Notes: generated from the sequence alone by a model not told the origin. DNA of 64,000 nt from Paenibacillus macerans (GCF_900454495.1 NZ_UGSI01000001.1:1426001-1490000), one strand, 5' to 3'. Positions 16,813-25,847 are shown, numbered from the stretch's first letter. Numbers and translations are program-made.

Positions 16813-18300
16813 CTACACCAATACGGTCGAGCCCATCAGATATTTATCGACCTCGCGGGCGGCCGCCCGGCCTTCGTTGATCGCCCAGACGACCAGGCTT
16901 TGTCCGCGGCGCATGTCTCCGGCGGCAAACACCTTATCCACGCTCGTCTTGAATTGGCCGTATTTCGCCTTCACATTTGTGCGGCGGTCTTTTTCCAGCC
17001 CCAGCTCATCTATAATCGTCGATTCCGGACCGTCGAAGCCGATGGCGATCAGCGCCAATTGCGCCGGGAATACCCGTTCCGTCCCCGGAATCGGCTCATA
17101 GATTTTACGGCCGGTTTCGTCAACGGTACGGCGGATTTGCACCGTGTGCAGCTCCTTCAAGCTGCCGTTCTCATCGCCGACGAACCGCGTCGTCATGATC
17201 GAGAACTCGCGCGGGTCGCTGCCGAATATCGCCTTGGCTTCCTCCTGCGCATAATCAAGGGTATATACATTTGGAAACTGCGGCCAAGGGTTGTTGATCG
17301 GATCGCGTTCCAGCGGCGCTTTGGCGTGCGTGCCGAACTGGGTGATGCTGCGGCAGCCGTGGCGCAGCGCCGTGGCGACGCAGTCGGAACCCGTGTCCCC
17401 GCCGCCGATCACGATAACGTCCTTGTCTTTGGCGGACAAATACTGTCCGTCCTGCAGCCCCGAATCCAGATAGCTCTTGATCGTGCCGTTCAAAAACGGC
17501 ATCGCGTAATGCACACCGTTCAAATCGCTGCCTTCGATGTTGAATTCGCGCGGTTTCGTAGCGCCGCCGCACAGTACGACCGCGTCGTATTCGTCGACAA
17601 GCTGCTTCGCCTTGATGTCTTTGCCGATCTCCGTGTTGGTGACGAATTTCACGCCTTCCGCAGCCAGCAAATCAACGCGGCGCTGCACGACCGCCTTGTC
17701 GAGCTTCATCGTCGGAATGCCGTACATCAGCAGACCGCCGATGCGGTCCGAACGTTCATATACGGTCACATCATGGCCCGCTTTGTTGAGCTGCGCGGCG
17801 CAGGCCAGTCCGGCCGGGCCGGAACCGACGACGGCGACTCTGCGGCCTGTCCGCTTCTCCGGAGGTTCGGGAACGACCCAGCCTTCCTCAAAACCTTTGT
17901 CGATAATCGCCTGCTCGATCGTTTTGATCGTGACGGGCTGTCCGATCAGGCCGACGGTGCAGGAGCCTTCGCAAGGCGCGGGGCAAATACGGCCCGTAAA
18001 TTCCGGAAAATTGTTCGTTTTGTGCAAACGCTCCAGCGCTTCCTTCCACAAACCGCGATAAACGAGGTTATTCCATTCCGGGATCAAATTATGCACCGGG
18101 CATCCCGAAGTGCCGCCGGCCATGTCGATGCCCGTATGGCAATATGGCGTGCCGCAGTCCATGCAGCGGGCGCCTTGCGTCTGCAGCTCTTCCTCGGACA
18201 TATGTTTATGGAATTCTTCCCAGTCCCGAACCCGTTCGGACGGGCTGCGATCCCCCGGAAGCTCGCGTTTGAACTCCATGAATCCTGTTGGTGTAGACAT
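16813..18300 (-). CDS. gltD: Glutamate synthase (NADPH) small subunit
   Basis: The 495-residue protein begins with the iron-sulfur binding region (ARCMDCGTPYCHTG, and later CPAPCEGSC), followed by an FAD-binding Rossmann motif (VAVVGSGPAGLACAA, about residue 150) and an NADPH-binding motif (DVIVIGGGDTGSDC, about residue 290). It supplies electrons from NADPH to the large subunit GltA, which makes two glutamates from glutamine and 2-oxoglutarate. gltA is not within the window next to it, which is unusual for Bacillales where gltAB are adjacent. It could alternatively be a stand-alone GltD-like oxidoreductase subunit. GGGGGAA precedes the ATG. Confidence 0.92.
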   Translation of the reverse strand: MSTPTGFMEFKRELPGDRSPSERVRDWEEFHKHMSEEELQTQGARCMDCGTPYCHTGIDMAGGTSGCPVHNLIPEWNNLVYRGLWKEALERLHKTNNFPEFTGRICPAPCEGSCTVGLIGQPVTIKTIEQAIIDKGFEEGWVVPEPPEKRTGRRVAVVGSGPAGLACAAQLNKAGHDVTVYERSDRIGGLLMYGIPTMKLDKAVVQRRVDLLAAEGVKFVTNTEIGKDIKAKQLVDEYDAVVLCGGATKPREFNIEGSDLNGVHYAMPFLNGTIKSYLDSGLQDGQYLSAKDKDVIVIGGGDTGSDCVATALRHGCRSITQFGTHAKAPLERDPINNPWPQFPNVYTLDYAQEEAKAIFGSDPREFSIMTTRFVGDENGSLKELHTVQIRRTVDETGRKIYEPIPGTERVFPAQLALIAIGFDGPESTIIDELGLEKDRRTNVKAKYGQFKTSVDKVFAAGDMRRGQSLVVWAINEGRAAAREVDKYLMGSTVLV

Positions 18301-18484
18301 CTATACGTTCCCCCATCCGTGTTCTTGTCTAGTGATGCTATGACTTGAAAAAGCCCGCTATTCACAGCCTGAAACTGATCAATGCGGACTTTTTAACTCT
18401 CCGTGTCAGTGTATCTTGATGTTAGCACCCGGGGGAAACGATATTAATGGATTAATCATATGATAATTTGCATTATTCTTCACA

Positions 18485-18976
18485 TCACTTGCGGCGTTCG
18501 TAAGTCAAAAAACGGTAATCATAAGGATTCTTGTCATCACGAATCCCCTGCTCCTCATGCACTAAATCAAAATCCTCCCAGTTTAGGGAGGGGAAAAACA
18601 CATCCCCTTCGATGTCCTCGTCGATGCGTGTCACGAGCAGCTTGTCGGCGACAGGCAAGAAGAACCGGAATACGCCTGCGCCGCCGATCACCATCAGCTC
18701 TTCGCCTTCCTTTTCGTAACGCAGCGCCTCTTCGAGGGTATGCACGATATCGGCTCCCTCGGCCCGGTAGGACGTATCCTGCGTCAGCACGACGCTATGG
18801 CGGCCCGGCAGCGGTTTGCTCCCCATCGATTCCCAGGTTTTCCGGCCCATAATCATCGTTTTGCCCATCGTCTGCGCTTTGAAAAATTTCAGGTCCGCCG
18901 GCAATCGCCAAGGCAGCTGATTGTTGCGGCCGATCACTCCATTTTGGGCCATCGCCCAGATCAGCGTTATACTCAT
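18485..18976 (-). CDS. folA: Dihydrofolate reductase
   Basis: At 163 residues it has the normal DHFR length. Residues ISLIWAMAQNGVIG-like start, LPWRLPADLKFFK (substrate loop), MIMGRKTWESMG and LMVIGGAGVF are diagnostic. It reduces dihydrofolate to tetrahydrofolate with NADPH, regenerating the cofactor used by ThyA, which is encoded 19 bp upstream in the same direction. GGGAGGCAGG sits 8 bp before the ATG at 18976; the 30-residue longer frame back into thyA is rejected. Confidence 0.96.
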   Translation of the reverse strand: MSITLIWAMAQNGVIGRNNQLPWRLPADLKFFKAQTMGKTMIMGRKTWESMGSKPLPGRHSVVLTQDTSYRAEGADIVHTLEEALRYEKEGEELMVIGGAGVFRFFLPVADKLLVTRIDEDIEGDVFFPSLNWEDFDLVHEEQGIRDDKNPYDYRFLTYERRK

Positions 18977-18995
18977 ACGTATCCTGCCTCCCTGT

Positions 18996-19790
18996 CTATA
19001 TGGCCACCGGTGCCTTGATCGCCGGATGATGCTGGTAGCCGACGAATTCGAAATCTTCGTAAACATAGTCGAAAATCGAGTCCGGCTTGCGTTTGATCAC
19101 CAGCTTCGGCAGCGGGAACGGCTCACGCTCCAGTTGAGTTTTGACCTGCTCCAGATGGTTGCTGTAAATGTGCACGTCCCCGCCGGACCAGATGAACTCG
19201 CCTACTTCCAAACCGCATTGCTGGGCCACCATATGCGTCAGCAGCGAATAGCTGGCAATGTTGAAAGGCAGCCCGAGGAACGTGTCCACGGAGCGCATCG
19301 TCAGCATGCAGGACAGCTTTCCGTTCGCCACGTAAAACTGGAACACAAAATGGCATGGCGGCAGCTTCATCCGATCGACCTCTGCCACATTCCAGGCACT
19401 CACCAAATGGCGCCGCGAATCCGGGTTTTTCTTGATCGCCTCGATCACAGCGGCAATTTGGTCGATCTTCCGCCCGTCCGGCGTTTCCCAGGAACGCCAT
19501 TGCGAGCCGTACACCGGCCCAAGATCGCCGTTCTCGTCGGCCCACTCGTCCCAAATGCTGACACCGTTCTCTTTCAAATATGCGATATTCGTGTCGCCCT
19601 TTAAAAACCACAGCAGCTCATGGACAACCGATTTCAAATGGATGCGTTTTGTCGTCACCAGCGGAAACCCTTCGCTTAAATCAAAGCGCAGCTGTCTGCC
19701 GAAAACGGAGAGAGTCCCTACCCCGGTCCGGTCCTCCTTTGGCGTGCCGTTCTTCAATACATCCTCCAACAAGTCCAGATATTTTTTCAT
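18996..19790 (-). CDS. thyA: Thymidylate synthase
   Basis: The 264-residue ThyA shows the catalytic Cys motif (LPPCHFVFQFYV, about residue 146), RSVDTFLGLPFNIASYS and the C-terminal KAPVAI. It methylates dUMP to dTMP with methylene-tetrahydrofolate, producing dihydrofolate for the following folA product. GGGGTG precedes the ATG by 8 bp. A TATAAT-like hexamer on the minus strand at 19829-19834 may be its -10 element. Confidence 0.97.
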   Translation of the reverse strand: MKKYLDLLEDVLKNGTPKEDRTGVGTLSVFGRQLRFDLSEGFPLVTTKRIHLKSVVHELLWFLKGDTNIAYLKENGVSIWDEWADENGDLGPVYGSQWRSWETPDGRKIDQIAAVIEAIKKNPDSRRHLVSAWNVAEVDRMKLPPCHFVFQFYVANGKLSCMLTMRSVDTFLGLPFNIASYSLLTHMVAQQCGLEVGEFIWSGGDVHIYSNHLEQVKTQLEREPFPLPKLVIKRKPDSIFDYVYEDFEFVGYQHHPAIKAPVAI

Positions 19791-19904
19791 CTATAACACA
19801 CCCCGTAACCATTGATTTGATCTTCCCTATTATAGCAGACTTCGCCGCTCAGGAAAGCATATCGTTGACGAGGTGCGGCAGGCTTTACAGCTTGCGGGCT
19901 TCCC

Positions 19905-21536
19905 TTAACGCTGGCGGCTGCGTTCTCTTTGACCCGACAGTTCCACCAAAAAGGACTTCAAATCAATGATCCGCAAATGCTCCGGCTGTTTGTCCGTCCC
20001 GCAACTGATCAACGGCACCAGCGAGGCCGCTTGATCAAGTCCGCCGTGAGCTCCGCCGCCGGGATGCGTCGGCGAGCCGGCTTCCGTCAGCTCATACCCC
20101 GGTTTTGCGGTAACGACCAGAAAACGGCCTTCGTGAGAGTTTAGCGCGCCCTGCAGCCGCTTTAGCGCATCGGGATATTTTCCATAGGTAAGCCGGGATT
20201 TCCCTGAGCCTAAGTCCATCCGTTTCAGATCGAGGATATCCTCGTCGCCCTCCACTATCCAAGTCTGTCCGTAAGGATCTATCAGCTCCCCTCCCTGCCG
20301 GAATTTCAGCGTTTTTGCCGAACCGCCCTGATAAACGACCGTCCGGCCGTTCTCCTCCCAAGCTACCGTATCGATCCGCTTATCCGCTCTTAGGACATCG
20401 GCGATCTCCTTTAAATCCGCCTCCGGCTTTAAACTGTAGACATAAGCCATCATGTCGTTGACGCCTAAAGCAATCTCGGTTGCAGGCGATACGGTTTCGC
20501 CTGCGGGCAGCACTTCAAAACGGCTTAGCAGCTTGGGCAGATCTATCGCCGCAGCTTGATCCTTCGGCAGCACCTTATCCATCCCGTTGTCTCCGGCTAT
20601 AATGATGACACACTCCTTAAGCGCTTGCTCCAAGCTTCCGAAGGCCTCCAGCATAGATCGCAGCTCGCGATCCGTGTCCCTGATTCCGCTTAAGTCCGCC
20701 GGGCCGTGTTTATGCACCTTTCCATCGAGCTCCGGTAAATAAACGTACAAGAAATCAGGCAGTTGCTTCGACCGGATCAAATATTTGACGGTTTCAACGA
20801 CGTAGCGATCGTTATAGCCCATTAGGTCCGCCGGACCTACGGGTAAAGAGAGCTTTCCCGCCAGCGGGTTCGACAATGCCCCAAACGTCAAAAAATCCGG
20901 TCCCTTAACCGTTAGTTCCTTGGGCAAAGAGGTGATCGCGGTAACCGGATCCGGCAGCGTTAAACGGTGCTCCGCAAGTCCGCGGTAAATCAGGCCGTTT
21001 ACCGAACCGGTGGTCACGCCCCGCTGCTGCAGAACTTCGTAAATCGTCGGCACTGCAGGATTTAAATCCCGCCCGTTCATATTAACGAGCGCGTCGGTCA
21101 GCACCTGTCTCGTCCCCCGCCGCAGCACCTCGAACGGCCCGGAGCCGTAGCCGATCACTTTATCGCCGTCTTGCGGATACCAGGTTAATCCGGGCAAGTG
21201 ATGCCCGTCGGGGTAGGTTCCGGTTAGCAAGGAGCTGTCTATGCTTACGGACATCGTTGGAAAAGAACTGACCATATCTTTGAAATACTGCCCGTGTTCA
21301 ATGAAATAGCGAAAGGTCGGAAGCTCATTTTGCCGGATCCCGCGGTCAATCGCTTGCGCCATCAGGGAATCGACCATAAAAAAAATGATCTTTTTCGGAA
21401 CGGCTTGCCGCTCTGCGGCGGTTTGGATGCGAAGCAAATCTTGCTCTTGCGGAGCCTCCTGCTTATGGCAGCTTATCGTTAACAAACAAACGCCAATGAC
21501 GGTCAACAAACGTTTCAGGTGTGCGTGCAGCAGCAT
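19905..21536 (-). CDS. Exported NPP/alkaline-phosphatase-superfamily phosphodiesterase (lipoprotein)
   Basis: A signal segment with lipobox ISC (Cys 23) is followed by an ectonucleotide pyrophosphatase/phosphodiesterase-type domain: metal-binding Asp in IIFFMVDSL, nucleophile Thr in SSFPTMSVS, then GTYPDGHHLPG, DGKVHKHGP, IIAGDNGMD and GGGAHGGLD, which provide the other zinc ligands. It should cleave phosphodiester or phosphate ester bonds outside the cell; the substrate is open. It stands alone on the minus strand, divergent from the coiled-coil gene, and ends 115 bp before the thyA start. Confidence 0.85.
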   Translation of the reverse strand: MLLHAHLKRLLTVIGVCLLTISCHKQEAPQEQDLLRIQTAAERQAVPKKIIFFMVDSLMAQAIDRGIRQNELPTFRYFIEHGQYFKDMVSSFPTMSVSIDSSLLTGTYPDGHHLPGLTWYPQDGDKVIGYGSGPFEVLRRGTRQVLTDALVNMNGRDLNPAVPTIYEVLQQRGVTTGSVNGLIYRGLAEHRLTLPDPVTAITSLPKELTVKGPDFLTFGALSNPLAGKLSLPVGPADLMGYNDRYVVETVKYLIRSKQLPDFLYVYLPELDGKVHKHGPADLSGIRDTDRELRSMLEAFGSLEQALKECVIIIAGDNGMDKVLPKDQAAAIDLPKLLSRFEVLPAGETVSPATEIALGVNDMMAYVYSLKPEADLKEIADVLRADKRIDTVAWEENGRTVVYQGGSAKTLKFRQGGELIDPYGQTWIVEGDEDILDLKRMDLGSGKSRLTYGKYPDALKRLQGALNSHEGRFLVVTAKPGYELTEAGSPTHPGGGAHGGLDQAASLVPLISCGTDKQPEHLRIIDLKSFLVELSGQRERSRQR

Positions 21537-21653
21537 GTTATGTACACCAGCCTTCCCTGTTTAGGGTTAGTATGTCACCTCGATCCGAGTCGATTCCAAA
21601 TCGGCCTCAATCTGGCTGATATAAGTTCCGTCTCGGCCAATAGCCATGTTTTA

Positions 21654-21667
21654 AGAACATTCGTTCG
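21654..21667 (+). promoter_or_regulatory. LexA-box-like palindrome upstream of the coiled-coil gene
   Basis: AGAACATTCGTTCG matches the Bacillus LexA pattern CGAACNNNNGTTCG at 9 of 10 fixed positions. It ends 10 bp before the -35 element of the promoter at 21678. Binding is not proven. Confidence 0.4.
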
Positions 21668-21677
21668 CAAGAAAAGG

Positions 21678-21706
21678 TTGACAATCTCCGTCTGGAAGGT
21701 TATAGT
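21678..21706 (+). promoter_or_regulatory. Sigma-A promoter of the coiled-coil gene leader
   Basis: Consensus TTGACA (21678-21683) and TATAGT (21701-21706) are exactly 17 bp apart. Transcription should begin near 21713, about 120 bases before the start codon. Confidence 0.8.
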
Positions 21707-21732
21707 AAATACACCAAATCGAATTAGGTTCC

Positions 21733-21789
21733 GCGAGTGAAGCACCTCGCAAGACAGGCATTTACTGCCTTTCTTGGAGGTGCTTTTTT
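21733..21789 (+). promoter_or_regulatory. Attenuator-like leader with intrinsic terminator
   Basis: AAGCACCTC (21740-21748) pairs with GAGGTGCTT (21777-21785), enclosing an inner AGGCA/TGCCT hairpin, and six T follow: a textbook terminator between promoter and gene. GCGAG (21733-21737) can instead pair with CTCGC (21746-21750), which would break the terminator's left arm. This is the layout of a riboswitch or attenuator, but no known riboswitch class is recognised. Confidence 0.6.
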
Positions 21790-21833
21790 GCGTGCCTGGT
21801 GATGATTAAAAAAGGTTAGGGAGCTGACGAAGT

Positions 21834-22607
21834 ATGAAAATGCGGAAACAAATGCGTAGCCTGCTGCTTGTGATCATGATCCTGCCATTTATGTTTTTGG
21901 GGAGCGTGCAAGTTCGGGCAGCCGATTCCTGGGAAGCGGCTTGGTCCGGCATCGACGCCGTTTACGACGGACTCACCGCGGTGCAGGCCGTCGTTAAGCA
22001 GGAAAGGGCATCGATCACTGAGCTTCGCAAGAAAAATAACACAGAGTTGAAGGCGGTGAACGCCAAAGTGAAAGCGATCGACAAGACGCTGATCAGCCGC
22101 TTGTCCGCCGAAGCCGAAACGGTCCAGCGCAAACACGCTTCGCTGCTCGAGCAGTATTCCAATCTCGGCAAGCAGATTACCGCCGCGGGCAAAGCCAAAA
22201 ATACGAAAAGCGCCGATTTGCTTAAATTAAAACGCAACAAACTCAAGCCCTCGGTCACATCGGCCAAAGCGGAAATCAAAGCCAAAAAAGACGCGCTGAC
22301 AGCCGCCAAAAAAGCGGCCAGCGCCAAAGCCAAAATCGTGAAGGAGGCGCTGGCCCCGGTGCAAACATTTAAGAAACAGATCTCCGCGGAAAATAAAACG
22401 ATGGCCGCGGCAAAAAAATCGGTTACGGCCGCAAACAAGCGTTATAGAGCAAGCGTTAAGCTTGGTGACGCAATCGGGGCCGTAAGCGGCCTGAAGGAGG
22501 CGTATGATCAGACAAGCAAAATTCACGCCTCTCAACAAAAAGTATACGAATGGGAGAAGAAAATTTCGCAAACGATCAGCTCCGCGGCCGCCAAGCTGCC
22601 GAAGTAG
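21834..22607 (+). CDS. Secreted Lys/Ala-rich coiled-coil protein
   Basis: A signal peptide (positively charged start, hydrophobic 9-25, cleavage after VRA) is followed by about 225 residues that are almost wholly helical and coiled-coil, very rich in Lys and Ala, with runs such as KKDALTAAKKAASAKAKIVK. There is no catalytic motif and no wall anchor. The composition suggests binding to anionic wall polymer or another extracellular polyanion, but this is inference. The gene has its own strong promoter, a LexA-like box and a leader with terminator. I do not recognise the family. Confidence 0.8.
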   Translation: MKMRKQMRSLLLVIMILPFMFLGSVQVRAADSWEAAWSGIDAVYDGLTAVQAVVKQERASITELRKKNNTELKAVNAKVKAIDKTLISRLSAEAETVQRKHASLLEQYSNLGKQITAAGKAKNTKSADLLKLKRNKLKPSVTSAKAEIKAKKDALTAAKKAASAKAKIVKEALAPVQTFKKQISAENKTMAAAKKSVTAANKRYRASVKLGDAIGAVSGLKEAYDQTSKIHASQQKVYEWEKKISQTISSAAAKLPK

Positions 22608-22699
22608 GATGACGGGCTGATTCTGGAGAAGAGGCAGCGATGGAATTACACTTCCCCCGTCTGCCTCTATCCATACGTATCTGACGATTCCCCCCATTT

Positions 22700-22960
22700 T
22701 TAAGCGGACTTTATCTTTGGAAACGCAGCCGATTTAAGAAAGCTTGAACCCTCTTCTTTTAACACGGCCCTAGCCTCCACTTTAAAAAAGCCGTCTTCTT
22801 CCCGGGCCGATAATCGCTCGGGATACGGATTGCCCAAGAGATCATTTTGCCCCCCGAGATCGCTCTCCTTCAGCGCCATGAGCCACAAGAAGCATAGGTG
22901 TGATAGAACTTCGCGCAAACAATTAAACCCCTCCATCACTTTTCCGGAATTCTCCTTCAA
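22700..22960 (-). CDS. Possible small protein of unknown function
   Basis: An 86-codon minus-strand frame lies in the 425-bp gap before the ArsR gene. A TTG start at 22960, or an ATG 24 bp further in, follows AAGGAG. The C-terminal half (EEDGFFKVEARAVLKEEG) has protein-like composition but matches nothing I know. It is divergent from the ArsR promoter. It may be a decayed fragment or not coding. Confidence 0.25.
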   Translation of the reverse strand: MKENSGKVMEGFNCLREVLSHLCFLWLMALKESDLGGQNDLLGNPYPERLSAREEDGFFKVEARAVLKEEGSSFLKSAAFPKIKSA

Positions 22961-22972
22961 ATAAATCTAATA

Positions 22973-23000
22973 TTGTTATATCGTAATATTGCGATATAAT
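22973..23000 (+). promoter_or_regulatory. Promoter with overlapping operator of the sulfur operon
   Basis: TTGTTA (22973-22978) and TATAAT (22995-23000) are 16 bp apart. The perfect inverted repeat TATATCG-N8-CGATATA (22977-22998) fills the spacer and overlaps both hexamers, the right place for autorepression by the ArsR protein encoded next. Confidence 0.7.
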
Positions 23001-23033
23001 GATACATATAAAAACGCGAGGTGGTGCGCATTG

Positions 23034-23321
23034 ATGGACAACAACTTCAAGGCCTACCAGGAGGCCGCCGACATACTCAAAGCTTTGGCCCACCCTGTTC
23101 GCCTATGCATCGTTAAGGGCTTGCTGGACAAAAAAGATTGCAACGTTACCTACATGCAGGAATGTTTAAAACTGCCCCAATCTACCGTTTCCCAGCATTT
23201 GCAGAAATTGCGCAACCTGGGCATCGTCGAAGCCGAGCGCAGCGGATTGGAAGTAAAATACCGGATCGCCAACGATCATGTAAAAAAACTGATCCGCACC
23301 TTATTTGAGGAGGAACAATAA
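23034..23321 (+). CDS. ArsR-family regulator, likely persulfide/sulfur responsive
   Basis: A 95-residue ArsR protein with helix-turn-helix LPQSTVSQHLQKLRNLGIVE. It carries Cys 25, 36 and 44 (LAHPVRLCIV, KKDCNV, QECLKL). Relatives of the BigR/SqrR/YgaV type sense sulfane sulfur by forming a Cys-Cys polysulfide bridge; the operon partner here is a persulfide-handling enzyme, which supports that role. GAGGTGG lies 11 bp before ATG 23034 and 8 bp before TTG 23031, so either may be used. The stop is adjacent to the ATG of the next gene. Confidence 0.85.
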   Translation: MDNNFKAYQEAADILKALAHPVRLCIVKGLLDKKDCNVTYMQECLKLPQSTVSQHLQKLRNLGIVEAERSGLEVKYRIANDHVKKLIRTLFEEEQ

Positions 23322-25847
23322 ATGAGCAAAAAAGTGCTTATCATCGGCGGCGTCGCCGGCGGAGCTTCCGCAGCGGCAAGACTCCGCCGGCTGTATGAAG
23401 ACGCGCATATCGTCATGTTCGAACGAGATTCGTACATTTCATTTGCGAACTGCGGACTCCCCTATTATATCGGGGATTCAATCAAAGACCGTTCAAAGCT
23501 GCTGGTACAAACTCCGGAGGCCATGCACCGACGGTTTAATATCGACGTCCGGACCGGAAGCGAAGTGATCGGCATTGATCCGTCCCGCAAGACCGTTCGC
23601 GTCCGCAGCAAAGACCGCGGTGAATACGAGGAAAGCTATGACGCGATGATTTTGTCGCCCGGCGCCAAACCGATTCGTCCGTATTTGCCCGGCATCGAAA
23701 GCAGCCGTATTCATACGCTGCGCAACATTCCCGACACCGACCGCATCAAGCGGCGGGTCGCCGACGAACAGGCTGCTTCGGCCATCGTCATCGGCGGTGG
23801 TTTTATCGGCGTGGAAATGGCCGAAAACCTGAAGGAAATCGGTCTTGACGTTATATTGATCGAAGGCGGGCCGCAGATTCTCTCGCCTTTTGATCCGGAA
23901 ATGGCGGGTGTGCTGGCCAAAGAACTGGAAGATCGCGGCGTTAAACTGCTGATGTCGCAAACCGTAACTTCGTTTGAGGAAATGGGACAGCAAATCGTGG
24001 TCCGCACCTCAAGCGGTCTGTCGCTCGCCGGCGACATCGTCATTTTAGCTATCGGGGTTGCGCCGGATACGGCTTTCCTGAAAGAGTCCGGAATCGAATT
24101 GGGGCCGCGCGGCCATATTATCGTAAATGACAAGCTGGAAACGAACCTGGAAGGCGTCTATGCGGTGGGCGACGCCATAGAAATTAGTGATTTTGTGAAC
24201 GGCTCCAAAACCGCGATTCCGCTTGCCGGACCGGCAAACAAGCAAGGCCGGATCGCGGCCGACAACGTATGCGGTCTAGGTACGGTCTATAAAGGAACAC
24301 AAGGCACATCGATTATCAAAGTGTTTGGCCTTACGGGAGCGTCCACCGGCAACAACGAAAAAACGCTGCAGCGCCTGGGAATTCCCTATCATGTCATCTA
24401 CGTCCATCCAAATTCCCATGCCTCGTATTATCCCGGAGCCGCGCCGATCACGATGAAGCTGCTGTTTCAAGCGGACGGGACTCTGCTTGGGGCCCAAGCA
24501 GTCGGGTATGACGGCGTCGATAAGCGTATCGACGATATCGCCACCGTCATTCACTTCCACGGCACCGTAACGGATCTAACGGAACTTGAGCTGGCTTATG
24601 CCCCGCCCTACTCGTCGGCCAAAGACCCGGTGAACATGGCCGGCTATACGGCGGAAAACGTGCTCAGCGGGCGCACGAACGTTTTCGTGCCGAAAGACTT
24701 GGCCGCACGGGACGAGCAATCGACGCTGCTTGTGGACGTGCGTTCCGAAATCGAGCACGCGGGCGGCCACATTCCCGGGTCACTGCTAATCCCTGTCGAT
24801 GAGCTGCGGGACCGACTCGGCGAACTCGATCCGGCCAAGGAAATCTGGGTGTACTGCCAGGTCGGTCTTCGCGGGTACACCGCATCGCGCATCCTCCAGC
24901 AAAAAGGATACCGTGTCCGCAACCTGACCGGCGGTTATAAGCTTTACCGGATGGCTAACTATGAGCCTGGAGGAGCTCAGCTTCCTCCGGGTCGTCTCGA
25001 CGCGGCGGAGGCGAAAGCGGAAGTTGCCGCGGCTGCGGCTGCGGCCAAAGAGAGCAATCCGCTTCAAACCGCAAATGAACCAGCTGTGGCGAACGAGCCG
25101 CTACGCTCCGACGCGGAGTTGGACGCCTGCGGGCTTTGCTGCCCAGGTCCGCTCATTCAAGTGAAACAAACGATGGACCGGCTTCAAGAAGGCCAAGTTT
25201 TGCGCGTAACCGCCTCGGACCCTGGATTCTACGAGGATGTGCAGGCCTGGGCCAACATGTCCAAACACCGGATGCTCCGGGTCAGCAAAAACGATAACGG
25301 CATCATCGAAGCATATATGCGCAAGGGCGGCGCGATGGCCGGGGAGGCGGCAAATGCTGAGCAGCCGGCGGCATTGCCGGAGGGCACGACAATGGTCGTG
25401 TTCAGCGGCGATTTGGACAAGGCGATCGCCTCCTTTATTATCGCCAATGGGGCTGCAGCCAGCGGAAAGAAGGTCACCTTGTTCTTCACTTTCTGGGGTC
25501 TTAACATTCTCCGCAAGCCGGAAAAAGTACCCGTAAACAAAAGCTTTATCGGCCGCATGTTCGGCGCGATGATGCCGCGGGGCAGCCGAAAATTGGCATT
25601 GTCCCGCATGAACATGATGGGCATGGGTGCCAAAATGATTCGCGGCGTGATGCAAAAAGGGAACGTATCCTCACTTGAAGAGCTGATGGACACCGCGATA
25701 AGCCAAGGCGTGGAAATCGTCGCCTGCCAGATGTCCATGGACCTGATGGGCATCGCCAAAGAAGAGCTGATCGACGGCGTCAAAATCGGCGGAGTCGGAT
25801 ATTATTTAGGCAAAGCGGACCAATCGGGCATTAATTTGTTTATTTAA
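23322..25847 (+). CDS. Four-domain CoA-disulfide/persulfide reductase-rhodanese-TusA-DsrE fusion
   Basis: Residues 1-445 are a CoA-disulfide-reductase-type flavoprotein: FAD motif GGVAGGASAAARLRR, redox Cys 44 in FANCGLPYYIG, NAD motif IVIGGGFIGVEMAE. Residues about 460-550 are a rhodanese with Cys 512 in VYCQVGLRG. Residues about 600-670 are a TusA domain (ACGLCCPGP). The rest (from VVFSGDLDKAIASFIIANGA) is a DsrE/DsrE2-like domain. All sulfur-carrying Cys are kept. The protein can thus take persulfide, relay it between domains and reduce it with NAD(P)H. It lies directly behind the ArsR gene. Confidence 0.93.
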   Translation: MSKKVLIIGGVAGGASAAARLRRLYEDAHIVMFERDSYISFANCGLPYYIGDSIKDRSKLLVQTPEAMHRRFNIDVRTGSEVIGIDPSRKTVRVRSKDRGEYEESYDAMILSPGAKPIRPYLPGIESSRIHTLRNIPDTDRIKRRVADEQAASAIVIGGGFIGVEMAENLKEIGLDVILIEGGPQILSPFDPEMAGVLAKELEDRGVKLLMSQTVTSFEEMGQQIVVRTSSGLSLAGDIVILAIGVAPDTAFLKESGIELGPRGHIIVNDKLETNLEGVYAVGDAIEISDFVNGSKTAIPLAGPANKQGRIAADNVCGLGTVYKGTQGTSIIKVFGLTGASTGNNEKTLQRLGIPYHVIYVHPNSHASYYPGAAPITMKLLFQADGTLLGAQAVGYDGVDKRIDDIATVIHFHGTVTDLTELELAYAPPYSSAKDPVNMAGYTAENVLSGRTNVFVPKDLAARDEQSTLLVDVRSEIEHAGGHIPGSLLIPVDELRDRLGELDPAKEIWVYCQVGLRGYTASRILQQKGYRVRNLTGGYKLYRMANYEPGGAQLPPGRLDAAEAKAEVAAAAAAAKESNPLQTANEPAVANEPLRSDAELDACGLCCPGPLIQVKQTMDRLQEGQVLRVTASDPGFYEDVQAWANMSKHRMLRVSKNDNGIIEAYMRKGGAMAGEAANAEQPAALPEGTTMVVFSGDLDKAIASFIIANGAAASGKKVTLFFTFWGLNILRKPEKVPVNKSFIGRMFGAMMPRGSRKLALSRMNMMGMGAKMIRGVMQKGNVSSLEELMDTAISQGVEIVACQMSMDLMGIAKEELIDGVKIGGVGYYLGKADQSGINLFI

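Noticed and set aside
16810..18348. A 512-codon plus-strand frame antisense to gltD
   Set aside because: It mirrors the codon phase of a certain gene, has no ribosome-binding site and reads as Arg/His-rich sequence typical of antisense frames in GC-rich genes. The same holds for the long plus-strand frames over lpdA, pdhC, pdhB, pdhA and topB.
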